Below are positions 1 through 9,306 of a stretch of DNA of 64,000 nucleotides, piece by piece. Origin of the DNA: Alcanivorax sp. REN37 (GTDB taxonomy: Bacteria > Pseudomonadota > Gammaproteobacteria > Pseudomonadales > Alcanivoracaceae); contig NZ_JBGCUO010000001.1 in assembly GCF_041102775.1 (NCBI RefSeq), positions 992,001-1,056,000 of the forward strand, given 5' to 3'. The position numbers and the translations under genes are program-made. The notes below the pieces were generated by a model that made no database searches, was not told where the DNA came from, and saw only the letters and a program-made list of their open reading frames with translations. Position 1 is the first letter of the stretch, and every line of letters begins with the position of its first letter.

Positions 1-682
1 TGATGCTGCCCGCGGTGAGCTGGAAGAGAGCGATGACACCGTGGTGCTCAAGCAGATGTTCTGGGATCGGCGTCTGCACCACTTCAACGAATGCGGCATG
101 GTCGGTGTGATCAAGTTCTTCCGCTTCGTCACCGATGGTGCCTTCGAGCCGCTGCAGATCTATTTCAAACACTCCCAGCACGCCGACATGGAAGAGTACC
201 AGCGCGTGTTCGGCTGCCCGATCTTGTTTGACCAGCCGTATACCGGGGTGCGTTTTGGAAGCGCGCTGATGGATCTGCCGTCGTCCCACCACGAGCCGGA
301 GCTGTTGCGTTTGCATGAGCAGCTGGCGATCGAGCAGGTGGCGCGACTGGAGAAACAGGATCTGGTGGCACAGGTCAACCGCCTGATTGCCGAGCTGCTA
401 GAGTCTGGGCACGCCAATTTGGAAGATGTGGCGGCGCGGCTGAACATCAAACCGCGCCAACTGCGTACTCGGTTGGCCGATGCTGGCACCAACTTCAACC
501 AGCTGGTGGCCGATTACCGCTGCCGCTTGGCCAAGCGTTTGTTGGGCGGTACCGATGAGTCAATCGACGAGATCGTTTACCTGACCGGGTTCTCGGAACC
601 GAGTACCTTCTACCGCGCGTTTAAGCGTTGGGTGGGTATGACGCCGATCGAGTACCGTAAGCTCAAGAGCGACGAAGACTGA
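1..682 (+). CDS. AraC-family transcriptional regulator, 5' end cut by window edge
   Basis: The reading frame is open from base 2 to the stop at 680-682, so the start lies upstream of the window and about 226 residues are visible. The last 100 residues form the double helix-turn-helix of AraC regulators: a first helix pair near LEDVAARLNIKPRQL and a second near EIVYLTGFSEPSTFYRAFKRW, closing with the usual MTPIEYR. The part before it resembles the ligand-binding domain of the Arabinose_bd type (OruR/ArgR-like regulators of about 330-340 residues). It would bind DNA and respond to a small molecule that cannot be named here. It converges on prs with a shared terminator between. A GTG at 41 is an internal codon, not a convincing start. 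Confidence 0.85.
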   Translation, partial: DAARGELEESDDTVVLKQMFWDRRLHHFNECGMVGVIKFFRFVTDGAFEPLQIYFKHSQHADMEEYQRVFGCPILFDQPYTGVRFGSALMDLPSSHHEPELLRLHEQLAIEQVARLEKQDLVAQVNRLIAELLESGHANLEDVAARLNIKPRQLRTRLADAGTNFNQLVADYRCRLAKRLLGGTDESIDEIVYLTGFSEPSTFYRAFKRWVGMTPIEYRKLKSDED

Positions 683-724
683 GCGGGTAGTGGCCGACAT
701 GCGCACCTTGCGTTAGATGTTGTG

Positions 725-760
725 CAATAAAAAAGGGCCCCTGGGGGCCCTTTTTTATTG
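725..760. terminator. Bidirectional rho-independent terminator between AraC gene and prs
   Basis: A GGGCCC-rich hairpin is flanked by an A-run on the left and a T-run on the right, so it can stop transcription from both directions. It sits 42 bases after the AraC stop and just past the prs stop, which fits two convergent genes. Confidence 0.9.
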
Positions 761-773
761 CCTGGCGTTCAGC

Positions 774-1733
774 TCAGACCAGCTCGAGGCGGTCGAACAT
801 GGCGGACAGGGATTCTTCGTTGTTCACCCGGCGGATGGTTTCCGCCAGCATCGGTGCCAGTGACAGCACGCGGATGCGGCCGCAATCGCGGGCGGCGGTG
901 GACAGCGGGATAGTGTCGGTGACAATCAGTTGGTCCAGATCGGACTCGCGGATATTGTTGATCGCTGCGCCGGACAGGATCGGGTGGGTGCAGTAAGCCA
1001 GTACCTTGGCGGCGCCGTGGTCTTTCAGGGCGCGCGCCGCTTTGCACAGGGTGCCAGCGGTATCGACCATGTCATCCACCAGGATGCAGGTGCGGCCTTT
1101 TACTTCACCGATGATGTGCATCACCTGAGACTCATTGGCCTTGGGCCGACGTTTGTCGATGATCGCGAGGTCGATGTCATTGAGCTGCTTGGCCAGTGCG
1201 CGAGCACGTACCACGCCGCCGACGTCCGGGGACACCACCATCATGTCGTCGTAATGCTGGCGCTCAATGTCAGCCACAATCAGCGGTGTGGCGTAGACGT
1301 TGTCCACCGGGATATCGAAGAAGCCCTGGATCTGGTCGGCGTGCAGGTCCACCGTCACCACGCGGTCGATACCGACGGTGGTGAGCATGTCCGCAACAAT
1401 CTTCGCTGTGATCGGTACCCGGGCGGAGCGCACGCGGCGGTCCTGACGGGCATAACCGAAGTAGGGGATCACGGCGGTGATGCGACCAGCGGAAGAGCGG
1501 CGCAGGGCATCAGCCATGACCAGCACTTCCATCAGGTTGTTGTTGGTGGGGTGGCAGGTGGATTGGACGATGAAGACGTCCTTGCCGCGCACGTTTTCCT
1601 GGATCTCGACGGCGACTTCCCCGTCGCTGAAGGTGCCGACATCGGCTGCGCCCAGGGGAATGTTCAGTTGCCGGGTCATGGCTTGCGCCAATTCCGGATT
1701 AGCGTTGCCGGTAAAGACCACGAGTTTGGACAC
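774..1733 (-). CDS. prs: Ribose-phosphate pyrophosphokinase (PRPP synthetase)
   Basis: Makes phosphoribosyl pyrophosphate from ribose 5-phosphate and ATP in the cytoplasm, feeding purine, pyrimidine, histidine, tryptophan and NAD synthesis. The sequence carries the family marks: FSDGE near the N-terminus, the catalytic flexible-loop region [10 protein letters not shown], and the PRPP-binding loop [11 protein letters not shown] start it at the GTG of 1731-1733, giving 319 residues beginning [14 protein letters not shown] as in Pseudomonas (about 313); it has a GGGGG run just upstream. A longer frame begins at a GTG at 1757 but adds eight residues that do not look like the family and has no ribosome site. 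It follows tRNA-Gln and the ispE-lolB genes on the same strand, the Pseudomonas order. Confidence 0.96.
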   Translation of the reverse strand: MSKLVVFTGNANPELAQAMTRQLNIPLGAADVGTFSDGEVAVEIQENVRGKDVFIVQSTCHPTNNNLMEVLVMADALRRSSAGRITAVIPYFGYARQDRRVRSARVPITAKIVADMLTTVGIDRVVTVDLHADQIQGFFDIPVDNVYATPLIVADIERQHYDDMMVVSPDVGGVVRARALAKQLNDIDLAIIDKRRPKANESQVMHIIGEVKGRTCILVDDMVDTAGTLCKAARALKDHGAAKVLAYCTHPILSGAAINNIRESDLDQLIVTDTIPLSTAARDCGRIRVLSLAPMLAETIRRVNNEESLSAMFDRLELV

Positions 1734-1817
1734 GGGCGCCCCCAAGGTATAGGTCACTGGTGGGCCTGGGTTGAGGCCCTTGATCCTGTGATTCGCGTAA
1801 GTGTACGAGAAGGAAGA

Positions 1818-1893
1818 TGGCTGGGGTACCAGGACTCGAACCTGGGAATGACGGGATCAAAACCCGTTGCCTTACCAACTTGGCGATACCCCA
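1818..1893 (-). tRNA. tRNA-Gln (anticodon TTG)
   Basis: Reading the minus strand gives a 76-base cloverleaf with acceptor stem TGGGGTA/TACCCCA, a GGTTCGAGTCC T-arm and an encoded CCA end. The anticodon TTG lies at 1858-1860 in a seven-base loop, with U33 before it. The sequence is very close to the well-known E. coli glutamine tRNA. It sits between ispE and prs, as in Pseudomonas, and is probably cotranscribed with them and processed out. Confidence 0.97.
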
Positions 1894-1921
1894 ACACTAA
1901 CCGTTGTGTCACCTTCGAAGC

Positions 1922-2773
1922 TCAACCTTTGTCTTCAAGCACCCGGTGAAGGGGCGAAGTGTTGCAGCTCCGTGCGACGAAACCTGACCAGCGCGGTGGC
2001 AAGTGGGCGAGTAATTTAGCGCCTTTTTGCCAATTTGCAACCGTTGCGTAAACACAAGCTCCGGTGCCGGTCATGCGGCCTGTGCCGACATGCCTCTCAA
2101 GCCAGCCCAACGCCTCATCTACCTCGGCAAACAGCCTTCTGGCAACGGGCTCACAGTCGTTTCCGAGCTGTGTTTCGGGGGCTGCCCCGAGAACGGCCTG
2201 CACTGTAATGGGGGGGGTGTTCCTTGTCAATTCCCGGTCGCAAAATATTTCCTGAGTGGACACAAAAACACCAGGAAAAACCACCAGATACCATTGTTCA
2301 GGCACGTCTACTGACGTCAGTTGCTCGCCGACACCTTCGGCAAACGCACTGTGGCCACGCACGAATACGGGCACGTCAGCACCCAGTTCGAGACCCAACT
2401 GCGCCAAGGTGTCGAGTGACAGTCCCAGCTCCCACAGCCGGTTCAAACCCAGCAGCGCGGTGGCGGCGTCGCTGGAGCCGCCACCAAGACCGCCGCCGGC
2501 CGGTAGCCGTTTGGTGACGTAAATGTGAGCACCCTGGCGAGTGCCGGTGTGAGCCTGCAGCAGCTTCGCCGCCCGGTAGACCAGATTGTCGGTCATGGCG
2601 CCGGGCAGGCCGGGGCAGTGCACTTGCAGGTCATTGGCCGGCTGCAAGTGCAAGGTGTCGCCATGTTCGAGCAGGACGAATAGGGTTTGCAGCAGGTGGT
2701 AGCCGTCATCGCGACGACCGTTGATGTGCAGGAACAGGTTGAGCTTCGCTGGCGCCGGCAAGGTTAACGTCAT
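1922..2773 (-). CDS. ispE: 4-diphosphocytidyl-2-C-methyl-D-erythritol kinase
   Basis: Phosphorylates CDP-methylerythritol in the non-mevalonate (MEP) isoprenoid pathway. At 283 residues it has the usual length. The GHMP-kinase glycine loop PAGGGLGGGSSDAA lies at residues 91-104, the N-terminal substrate segment PAKLNLFLHI contains the conserved Lys10, and LGADVPVF supplies the likely catalytic Asp. The start overlaps the end of lolB by four bases (ATGA), so the two are translationally coupled. The stop lies only 29 bases from the tRNA-Gln gene. Confidence 0.96.
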   Translation of the reverse strand: MTLTLPAPAKLNLFLHINGRRDDGYHLLQTLFVLLEHGDTLHLQPANDLQVHCPGLPGAMTDNLVYRAAKLLQAHTGTRQGAHIYVTKRLPAGGGLGGGSSDAATALLGLNRLWELGLSLDTLAQLGLELGADVPVFVRGHSAFAEGVGEQLTSVDVPEQWYLVVFPGVFVSTQEIFCDRELTRNTPPITVQAVLGAAPETQLGNDCEPVARRLFAEVDEALGWLERHVGTGRMTGTGACVYATVANWQKGAKLLAHLPPRWSGFVARSCNTSPLHRVLEDKG

Positions 2774-3345
2774 GACAGTGGCACCCAGCGGTGGATCAGC
2801 AGTGTGAAGCGGTCGCTGCCGCGCTCCGCCCGGACCCGATGTGGCAGCACCAAGTGGCCGACCGCCTCAGGGCGGTCGAAGCGCAGCGTCCAACCCAGTT
2901 GTTGCAGGCCGGTGACCGAGCCGTCGTCGGCGCGCTGCAATTGCGCCGGTGCGCCGGGGAACGGCAGGCCGCGCACCCAGTAATAAAGAGCATCCACTGG
3001 CAGGTCCATGCCGGTGAGCATCCAGGCTAGCGCGCCGGGCGTGGGGGCTTGGTGTCGTTGCTTGCCGTGGCGCAATTCCGCGCCCTCGCCATTCCACAGC
3101 AATTCGGCACTGCCGAAGCCAAGCGGGCCGGAAAACAGAATCTGGCCGCCTTCGCTGCGCTGGCGCCATTCCAGACTGGCGCTGCCGCCGTCGGCGGCGG
3201 TGCGATAACCGAGTCGGCCACTCAAATCCCAGTGCTGTAAGGTCGCAGCGTTGAGGTGTTCCGGCACCTCGACCGTGCGCCAACTGGCGCAGCCGCTGAA
3301 CAGTGTGGCGACGGTGATGATCATGGCTGCCCAACGCACAGTCAT
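2770..3345 (-). CDS. lolB: Outer-membrane lipoprotein receptor LolB
   Basis: Takes lipoproteins from periplasmic LolA and inserts them into the outer membrane. The protein has 191 residues. A short signal ends in the lipobox LFSGC (Cys19), so it is itself a lipoprotein. Family features follow: HWDLSGRLGYRT, a tryptophan in SLEWRQ, FSGPLG, and the conserved PVDALYYWVRG segment. It overlaps both neighbours by four bases (TPR gene before, ispE after), which indicates one operon. Confidence 0.93.
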   Translation of the reverse strand: MTVRWAAMIITVATLFSGCASWRTVEVPEHLNAATLQHWDLSGRLGYRTAADGGSASLEWRQRSEGGQILFSGPLGFGSAELLWNGEGAELRHGKQRHQAPTPGALAWMLTGMDLPVDALYYWVRGLPFPGAPAQLQRADDGSVTGLQQLGWTLRFDRPEAVGHLVLPHRVRAERGSDRFTLLIHRWVPLS

Positions 3346-5072
3346 GGCGCGACTCCGTTCAGCAGCCGTTGCAGCGTGCTATCCAGCACCGGGTGGCCGC
3401 CGCCCTCATCCATGCTCAAGGCATCGCGCCACAGACTACGGGCCTCCTGTTGGCGGCCGAGGTGCCAGAGCACTTCGCCCAAATGTGCCGCCACCTCGGC
3501 ATCGGGGTAGGCGCGGTAGGCCCGCTCTAGGTAGGGCACTGCTTCCTCGGCCCGACCAAGCTTGAACAATACCCAGCCCATGGAGTCGAGAATCGCGGGG
3601 TTATCCGGTTGTTTTGCCAGCGCGCGCTGGATCAGGCCGTAAGCCTCTTCGTACTGATCGGAGCGGTCGGCGAGGGTGTAGCCCAACGCGTTGAGCGCTT
3701 CGGTGTTGTTCGGATCACGCACCAGAATGCGACGCAGGTCAGCGAAGGTGACCTCCAGCAATCCGATTTGCTCCGCCAGCATGGCGCGGCCGTACAGCAA
3801 CGACGGGTGATCGGGCAACGTCTCCAGCGCTTCGTTGAGCAGCAGTAGCGCCGCTTCCGGTTGCTGTAGCGACAGCAGTTCCGCTTCCATCGCATACAGG
3901 CGCGGTAATTCTTGCGGGAATTGCTGACGCAGGTTGGCTAACTGACGGTGCATGGCGCGGTATTGACCAATGTCTGCCATCAGACGTGCTGCCTGCACCT
4001 GTGCCGGTAGCACGTTGTCGCCGTCCTGCACTTGTAAATAGTGCTCGATGGCTAGCTGCGGGCGGCCCTCTAGTTCTTCCAACTGGCCCAGATAAAGCTG
4101 CATTTCGCTGGGCTGGTAGCCGGCTTCCAGCAGGGCTTCGAGGATCGCGCGGCCGGTGTCGCGGTGGTCTTGTTGCAGTGCGAACAAACCCAGTGACAGT
4201 TGCAGGTCCTGATCGTCGGGGAATTTCTCGGTGAGGATCTGCAACTGCTTGGCTGCTTGGTCAGCGTCGCCGGCTTCCAGTAGATAGCGGACGTAGATCA
4301 CCCGTGGCCGCAGCGAGTCCGGAGCGCGGCGCACTTCGCGGCGCAGGTGGCGCAGGGCAGCGCGAGTGTTGCCGGCTTCGTACAGCAGCCGGCCTTTCAG
4401 CAGTCGAGCTTCCTCATGGCGCGGTTGCAGGCGGATGGCGCGTTCCACCGCTGCCAGTGAGCCGGGCATATCGGACTCGCTGCGCAAGTGCAGGGCGCGG
4501 GCGTACCATAGTGCGCCCTGATCCGGGTAGCGGTCGGTGAGCTGTGCCAGTGCGGCCATCAGGTTGGCGCTGGCGTCCTGATCCAGCCCTTCGGCATGGG
4601 CCACCAAGCGGGTGAGGCCGATGCGCGGCTCCAGCGCCAGTAGCCGGTCGATGTGATGGGCGGCGGCGTCGCGGCGGCCGAGCTGGATATTGGCCAGCGC
4701 CGCCAGTTGGTGGGCTTCACCGCTGTCCGGCGCCAACGACAGCCAGCGTTCGCTCTGTGCCAGTGTCTGTTCCGGATCCTGCAGCAGCGCTGCCAGCCGC
4801 GCCGCTTGGGCGCTCACCTCAGGACTGCGGTAGTCGGCACTGGCGAGCCGGTAATAGGACTGCCCCAGTGGCCAGACATGGCGCTGCATGGCCACTTCTG
4901 CCACCAGCAGATCGGCCAGCACGCTGCTGTCGTAGGGGGCGTAGTCCACCGGCACCGGAGCCGGCTCCGGTTGGGCCGCTGGCGGCGTGGTAGTGCAGCC
5001 GGCAAGCAGCAGGGCGGCGGCGACTGACAGGGTCAGAGGGCGGTAGGAGCGCAGACAAATAAAGACAGGCAT
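3342..5072 (-). CDS. Tetratricopeptide-repeat lipoprotein
   Basis: A 576-residue protein with a lipoprotein signal: basic start, hydrophobic run and lipobox LLAGC, then a proline/alanine-rich linker. The rest is many TPR-type helical pairs; clear ones include ALNALGYTLADRSDQYEEAYG and ILDSMGWVLFKLGRAEEA near the C-terminus. TPR proteins mediate protein contacts; the partner is unknown. The Pseudomonas gene at the same place (next to hemA and lolB) is of the same type, so it probably serves the outer membrane. A longer frame reaches 5294, but I chose the ATG at 5070-5072 because the lipoprotein signal begins there and the upstream residues look like noncoding translation across the hemA promoter region. 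Confidence 0.88.
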   Translation of the reverse strand: MPVFICLRSYRPLTLSVAAALLLAGCTTTPPAAQPEPAPVPVDYAPYDSSVLADLLVAEVAMQRHVWPLGQSYYRLASADYRSPEVSAQAARLAALLQDPEQTLAQSERWLSLAPDSGEAHQLAALANIQLGRRDAAAHHIDRLLALEPRIGLTRLVAHAEGLDQDASANLMAALAQLTDRYPDQGALWYARALHLRSESDMPGSLAAVERAIRLQPRHEEARLLKGRLLYEAGNTRAALRHLRREVRRAPDSLRPRVIYVRYLLEAGDADQAAKQLQILTEKFPDDQDLQLSLGLFALQQDHRDTGRAILEALLEAGYQPSEMQLYLGQLEELEGRPQLAIEHYLQVQDGDNVLPAQVQAARLMADIGQYRAMHRQLANLRQQFPQELPRLYAMEAELLSLQQPEAALLLLNEALETLPDHPSLLYGRAMLAEQIGLLEVTFADLRRILVRDPNNTEALNALGYTLADRSDQYEEAYGLIQRALAKQPDNPAILDSMGWVLFKLGRAEEAVPYLERAYRAYPDAEVAAHLGEVLWHLGRQQEARSLWRDALSMDEGGGHPVLDSTLQRLLNGVAP

Positions 5073-5152
5073 GGACAGTCCCGAGAGTGCAGTGCTGGCA
5101 TCATCGCATAGCCTTCCCGGCGGCCCAAGGCACTGCTTGCCGGGGGCGCCAA

Positions 5153-5181
5153 TTGTTTCGGGGGGGCAAATCCCGCAAAAT
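5153..5181 (+). promoter_or_regulatory. Possible sigma-70 promoter for hemA
   Basis: TTGTTT and CAAAAT are separated by 17 bases, about 98 bases before the hemA start, in the gap between the divergent TPR gene and hemA. The match to the -35 and -10 consensus is only moderate, and it is the best I see in the gap. Confidence 0.35.
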
Positions 5182-5278
5182 GCGGCACCCACGTATTCCC
5201 AGCCGGCCGCGCCCAAGGCGCCGGTTCCGGTGGTGGCCGACCGGGCCGGGATCCCGTCTGAGGCAGTGACATTCCGAC

Positions 5279-6544
5279 ATGAAGCTATTGGCAACAGGCG
5301 TTAACCACACCACTGCGGAGCTCAGCCTGCGCGAGCGGCTGACCTTCCCGGAAGCGCAGGTGGCCGCCGCGCTGCGCGATCTGGGCACGGTGCCGGGGGT
5401 GGTGGAAGCAGCCTTGCTGTCGACCTGCAACCGCACGGAAATCTACTGCTGGGTCGATGAAACCGGCCCTGATTTGGTGCAATGGCTGGCCAGCTGGCAC
5501 GGCGTTGGCGATCACCGTCTGCGAGATGCGCTCTATATGCATGAAGGCGCTGACGCGTTGCGGCATATGATGCGCGTCGCCGGTGGCCTCGATTCTCTGG
5601 TGCTCGGTGAGCCGCAAATCCTTGGCCAGATGCGCGATGCCTACGCCTGCGCCATGGATGCCGGAGTGCTCAGCGGCGAGCTGGCGCGGGCTTTCCAGCA
5701 AGTATTTGGCGTTGCCAAGCGGATTCGTACTGAAACCGGTATTGGTGCCCATCCGGTCTCGGTAGCCTATGCGGCGGTCTCTTTTGCGCGTCATATCTTC
5801 GCCGATCTACGCGGCAGCCGGGCGCTGCTGGTGGGCGCCGGTGAGATGATCGACCTGGTCGCCCGCCACCTGCGTGAGCAGGGCGTGACCCGCATTACCA
5901 TCGCCAACCGCACCCTTGCGCGTGCCCAAACGCTGGCCGCCGAGGTGGATGCTTACGCCATTGGCCTGGAAGAGCTGCCGTTGGCGCTGGAAGAAGCGGA
6001 CATCGTTATCAGTTGTACCGGCGCGCCGGAGGCCGTGATCACTCGCAGCATGGCCGAACGGGCACTGAAGAAACGCCGGCACAAGCCGATTTTCATGGTC
6101 GATATTGCCGTACCACGCGACATCGATCCGGCGGTGGGCAAGTTGCAGGACGTTTATCTGTACAGCGTTGATGACCTGCACGAAGCGATCGAGGAAAACG
6201 TACGCCAACGCCAGGAAGCCGCGCGCCAAGCGGAGTCCATCATTGAAGACGCGATTGTGCGCCATGCTCGTGAACGCCGGGAGTTGGCGGCGGTGGACAC
6301 GCTGCGCGAGTATCGTGAGCGGGTGGTGTCGCTGGGCGAGGACGAGTTGCGCCGCAGTCTGACCCAGCTGGAAGGCGGCGCCGATCCAGCCGAAGTACTC
6401 AAGCGTTTGCAGCACAACTTGGTCAACAAAGTCCTGCACAGCCCCAGTGTGCAATTGCGCCGGTTGGCGGCGGAAAACCGTCATGATGCACTGCTGCTGG
6501 CGCGCGAGATTCTGCTTGCGCAAGACCCGGGCAGCCGCCGTTAG
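5279..6544 (+). CDS. hemA: Glutamyl-tRNA reductase
   Basis: Reduces Glu-tRNA(Glu) with NADPH to glutamate-1-semialdehyde, the first committed step of C5-type tetrapyrrole synthesis. The nucleophilic cysteine is Cys50 in LLSTCNRTE. The NADPH-binding segment LLVGAGEMIDLVARHL and the C-terminal dimerisation helices follow. The length of 421 residues is normal. It is divergent from the TPR lipoprotein gene and leads an apparent operon with prfA, prmC and moeB. HemA is often controlled by haem-dependent proteolysis acting on its N-terminus; nothing in the DNA speaks for or against this here. Confidence 0.97.
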   Translation: MKLLATGVNHTTAELSLRERLTFPEAQVAAALRDLGTVPGVVEAALLSTCNRTEIYCWVDETGPDLVQWLASWHGVGDHRLRDALYMHEGADALRHMMRVAGGLDSLVLGEPQILGQMRDAYACAMDAGVLSGELARAFQQVFGVAKRIRTETGIGAHPVSVAYAAVSFARHIFADLRGSRALLVGAGEMIDLVARHLREQGVTRITIANRTLARAQTLAAEVDAYAIGLEELPLALEEADIVISCTGAPEAVITRSMAERALKKRRHKPIFMVDIAVPRDIDPAVGKLQDVYLYSVDDLHEAIEENVRQRQEAARQAESIIEDAIVRHARERRELAAVDTLREYRERVVSLGEDELRRSLTQLEGGADPAEVLKRLQHNLVNKVLHSPSVQLRRLAAENRHDALLLAREILLAQDPGSRR

Positions 6545-6589
6545 CACGTCCCCGCGTCGCCCTCCCGTCCATGCTGCGAGCACCGAATC

Positions 6590-7681
6590 ATGAAGGAACG
6601 TCTTACCCAGAAACTCGACCGCCTGGTGGAACGTCACCAAGAACTGTCCGCGTTGCTGGCCACCGCCGAGGTGATTCAGGACGCAGCACGGTTTCGCGCC
6701 TGCTCGCGCGAATACGCCGAGTTAGAGGAAGTGGTGGTCTGCTACCGCCAGTACCGTCAGGCGCTGGCCGACCGCCAGGCTGCCGAAGCGATGGCGGCCG
6801 ATCCCGACCCCGAGCTGCGTGAACTGGCGCAGGAAGAACGCGCTGATGCCGAACAGCGACTGCAGCAACTGGAAGCGGCGTTGCAACAGCTGATGTTGCC
6901 GCGGGACCCGCGTGACAATGCCAACGTCTATCTGGAAATCCGCGCCGGCACCGGCGGTGACGAAGCCGCCCTGTTTGCCGGCGACCTGTTGCGTATGTAT
7001 AGCCGTTTTGCCGATCGCCAAGGCTGGCGGGTGGAGCTGGTCAGCACTCACGAAGGGGAATATGGCGGTTTCAAGGAAGCGATTTGCCGGGTCACTGGTG
7101 ACCAAGTGTATTCCCGGCTCAAGTTCGAGTCTGGCGCGCACCGGGTGCAGCGGGTGCCGGCCACCGAATCCCAAGGCCGCATTCATACCTCCGCCTGTAC
7201 GGTGGCGGTGATGGCAGAGGCCGAAGATGTCGGTGACGTGGAACTGCGCAACGAAGACTTGCGCATCGATACGTTCCGTTCTTCCGGTGCCGGCGGTCAG
7301 CACGTCAACACCACCGACTCGGCGGTGCGGATCACTCACTTGCCCACCGGTGTGGTGGTGGAATGCCAGGATGAGCGTAGCCAACACAAGAACCGCGCTA
7401 AAGCCATGGCGTGGTTGAAGACGCGGCTGTACGACACGCAGATGCAAGCGCAGCAACAGGAGCGTGCCGCCACGCGCAAGTCGCTGGTTGGCTCCGGCGA
7501 CCGTTCGGAACGCATCCGCACCTACAACTTCCCTCAAGGCCGGCTGACCGACCACCGCATTAACCTGACCTTGTACAGCTTAGCTGACGTGCTCGACGGC
7601 GAGCTGGAAGGGGTGATCCAACCGCTACTGGCGGAACATCAGGCCGAGCAGCTGGCGGCGTTGGCCGAACACGGCGCATGA
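6590..7681 (+). CDS. prfA: Peptide chain release factor 1
   Basis: Recognises UAA and UAG stop codons and triggers peptide release. At 363 residues it is close to the E. coli length (360). The codon-reading PxT motif is PAT in [14 protein letters not shown], and the peptidyl-transferase GGQ motif sits in [15 protein letters not shown]. It overlaps prmC by four bases, and PrmC methylates that GGQ glutamine, so enzyme and substrate are cotranslated. Confidence 0.97.
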   Translation: MKERLTQKLDRLVERHQELSALLATAEVIQDAARFRACSREYAELEEVVVCYRQYRQALADRQAAEAMAADPDPELRELAQEERADAEQRLQQLEAALQQLMLPRDPRDNANVYLEIRAGTGGDEAALFAGDLLRMYSRFADRQGWRVELVSTHEGEYGGFKEAICRVTGDQVYSRLKFESGAHRVQRVPATESQGRIHTSACTVAVMAEAEDVGDVELRNEDLRIDTFRSSGAGGQHVNTTDSAVRITHLPTGVVVECQDERSQHKNRAKAMAWLKTRLYDTQMQAQQQERAATRKSLVGSGDRSERIRTYNFPQGRLTDHRINLTLYSLADVLDGELEGVIQPLLAEHQAEQLAALAEHGA

Positions 7682-8517
7682 GCGCCACTATTGCCACGCT
7701 GCTGGCGACGGCGCGAGCACAACTGGCGCCGGTGTCTCCCAGTGCCGCGCTGGACGCCCGCATCCTGCTGGCGGAGGCGCTCGGTGTGTCCGACAGCTAC
7801 CTGTTCACTTGGTCTGACCGCAGTGTGGATGCCGCCGGGCAGGCCCGCTTCCACGCTTGGCTGGCGCGGCGGGTGGCCGGTGAGCCGGTGGCGTACATTC
7901 TGGGCGCGCGGGAGTTTTACGGCCGCCGCTTTGCGGTGTCGCCGGCGACGCTGATCCCGCGTCCGGATACTGAATTGTTGGTGGAGCTAACGCTGCAGCA
8001 AGCGGGCTCCGCCGCGCTGCGGGTGCTCGATCTCGGCACCGGTACGGGTGCGGTAGCGATCACCCTGGCGCTGGAGCGGCCGCAGTGGCAGCTAGTGGCG
8101 GTGGATCGGGTGCCGGAGGCACTGGCGCTGGCGGCTGCCAACGGCACTGAGCTTGGGGCCCGCGTTGATTGGCGCTGTTCCGATTGGTTTGCGGCGGTGC
8201 CGGAGTGCTTTGATGTGATTGTCAGCAATCCGCCCTACATCCGTGCTGATGATCCGCATTTGGTGCAGGGCGACGTGCGCTTTGAGCCCGCCTCGGCGCT
8301 GGTGGCCGGTGATGACGGTCTTGATGATGTGCGGCGAATCGTGGCAGAAGCCGGTGTTCATTTGCGCGCGGGCGGTCTACTGCTACTGGAACACGGTTAC
8401 GACCAAGGCGCAGCAGTGCGTAGTTGCTTGCGGCAGGCGGGTTTCGACGCGGTGACCACGGCGCGCGATTACGGTGATCAGGAGCGGGTGACGTGGGGGA
8501 GGTGGACGCAATGCTGA
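7678..8517 (+). CDS. prmC: Peptide chain release factor N5-glutamine methyltransferase
   Basis: Uses S-adenosylmethionine to methylate the GGQ glutamine of RF1 and RF2. The SAM-binding loop is [13 protein letters not shown] and the catalytic NPPY motif is present in [12 protein letters not shown]. The N-terminal helical domain and total length of 279 residues match the family. It begins inside the prfA stop codon (ATGA overlap) and ends seven bases inside moeB. Confidence 0.95.
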   Translation: MSATIATLLATARAQLAPVSPSAALDARILLAEALGVSDSYLFTWSDRSVDAAGQARFHAWLARRVAGEPVAYILGAREFYGRRFAVSPATLIPRPDTELLVELTLQQAGSAALRVLDLGTGTGAVAITLALERPQWQLVAVDRVPEALALAAANGTELGARVDWRCSDWFAAVPECFDVIVSNPPYIRADDPHLVQGDVRFEPASALVAGDDGLDDVRRIVAEAGVHLRAGGLLLLEHGYDQGAAVRSCLRQAGFDAVTTARDYGDQERVTWGRWTQC

Positions 8518-9254
8518 CCGATGCCCAGTTGTTTCGGTACAGCCGCCAGTTGCTGGTGGCGGAGTTCGATCTGGATGGCCAAGCGGCGCTGTCGGCGGCG
8601 CGGGTAGTGATGGTAGGTGCCGGCGGTCTCGGTGCCCCGGCGGCGCTGTATCTGGTGGGCGCCGGAGTCGGCACCTTGGTGGTGGCGGACCCGGACCACC
8701 TGGAAGTGTCGAATCTGCATCGCCAGATCGCCTATCGGCAACGGGACGTGGGGCAGGCCAAAGCTTCTGCTTTGGCAGCCGAGCTACACGCACTGAACCC
8801 GACCGTGACGGTGGAACCGCACCACTGTGCGGTGGATGCTCAATGGCTGGACGCCCAGCTGCCGAATGCCACCGTGGTACTGGATTGCTCCGACAACTTT
8901 CCCACCCGTTCGCTGCTCAACGAGCGCTGCCACGCCCACGGCGTGCCGTTGGTGTCCGGTGCAGCCATCCGCTTGCAGGGTCAGGCGGTGGCGTTTGATT
9001 TCCGCCACCCGGATTCGCCCTGTTACGGCTGTCTGTACGGTGACGGCGAAGCGCCGGAACTGCCCTGCAGTCAAGCCGGTATCCTCGGCCCGGTGGTGGG
9101 AACAGTGGGAACTTGGCAGGCGCTGATGGTGCTGCGGCTGCTGTCCGGCGAGCGCGTGGACGGCGTGTTGCACAGTTTGGATGGCCGGCAACTGACATGG
9201 CGTCAGCATCCGTTCAAGCGCGATCCGGATTGCCCGGTGTGCGCCGGGCGCTGA
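8511..9254 (+). CDS. moeB: MoeB/ThiF-type ubiquitin-like protein adenylyltransferase
   Basis: Adenylates the C-terminal Gly-Gly of a small sulfur carrier (MoaD or ThiS) for molybdopterin or thiamine synthesis; which carrier is used cannot be told from here. Marks: nucleotide loop VMVGAGGLGAPAA, the DNLHRQ-like segment VSNLHRQIAYRQRDVG, DCSDNFPTR, and two CxxC zinc pairs, CYGC and the C-terminal CPVC. I use the ATG at 8511, giving 247 residues, because the strong GGAGGTGG ribosome site lies just before it and [13 protein letters not shown] matches MoeB N-termini. It lacks the C-terminal rhodanese domain of some relatives. The Pseudomonas gene at the same place is called moeB. Confidence 0.88.
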   Translation: MLTDAQLFRYSRQLLVAEFDLDGQAALSAARVVMVGAGGLGAPAALYLVGAGVGTLVVADPDHLEVSNLHRQIAYRQRDVGQAKASALAAELHALNPTVTVEPHHCAVDAQWLDAQLPNATVVLDCSDNFPTRSLLNERCHAHGVPLVSGAAIRLQGQAVAFDFRHPDSPCYGCLYGDGEAPELPCSQAGILGPVVGTVGTWQALMVLRLLSGERVDGVLHSLDGRQLTWRQHPFKRDPDCPVCAGR

Positions 9255-9264
9255 ATCGACGTCA

Positions 9265-9295
9265 CAAAAAAAGCCCGCTTAGCGCGGGCTTTTTT
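9265..9295. terminator. Bidirectional terminator after moeB
   Basis: An A-run, a GCCCGC/GCGGGC hairpin with a short TTA loop, and a T-run lie between the convergent moeB and peroxiredoxin genes. Confidence 0.9.
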
Positions 9296-9306
9296 GAGGC
9301 AGCGGA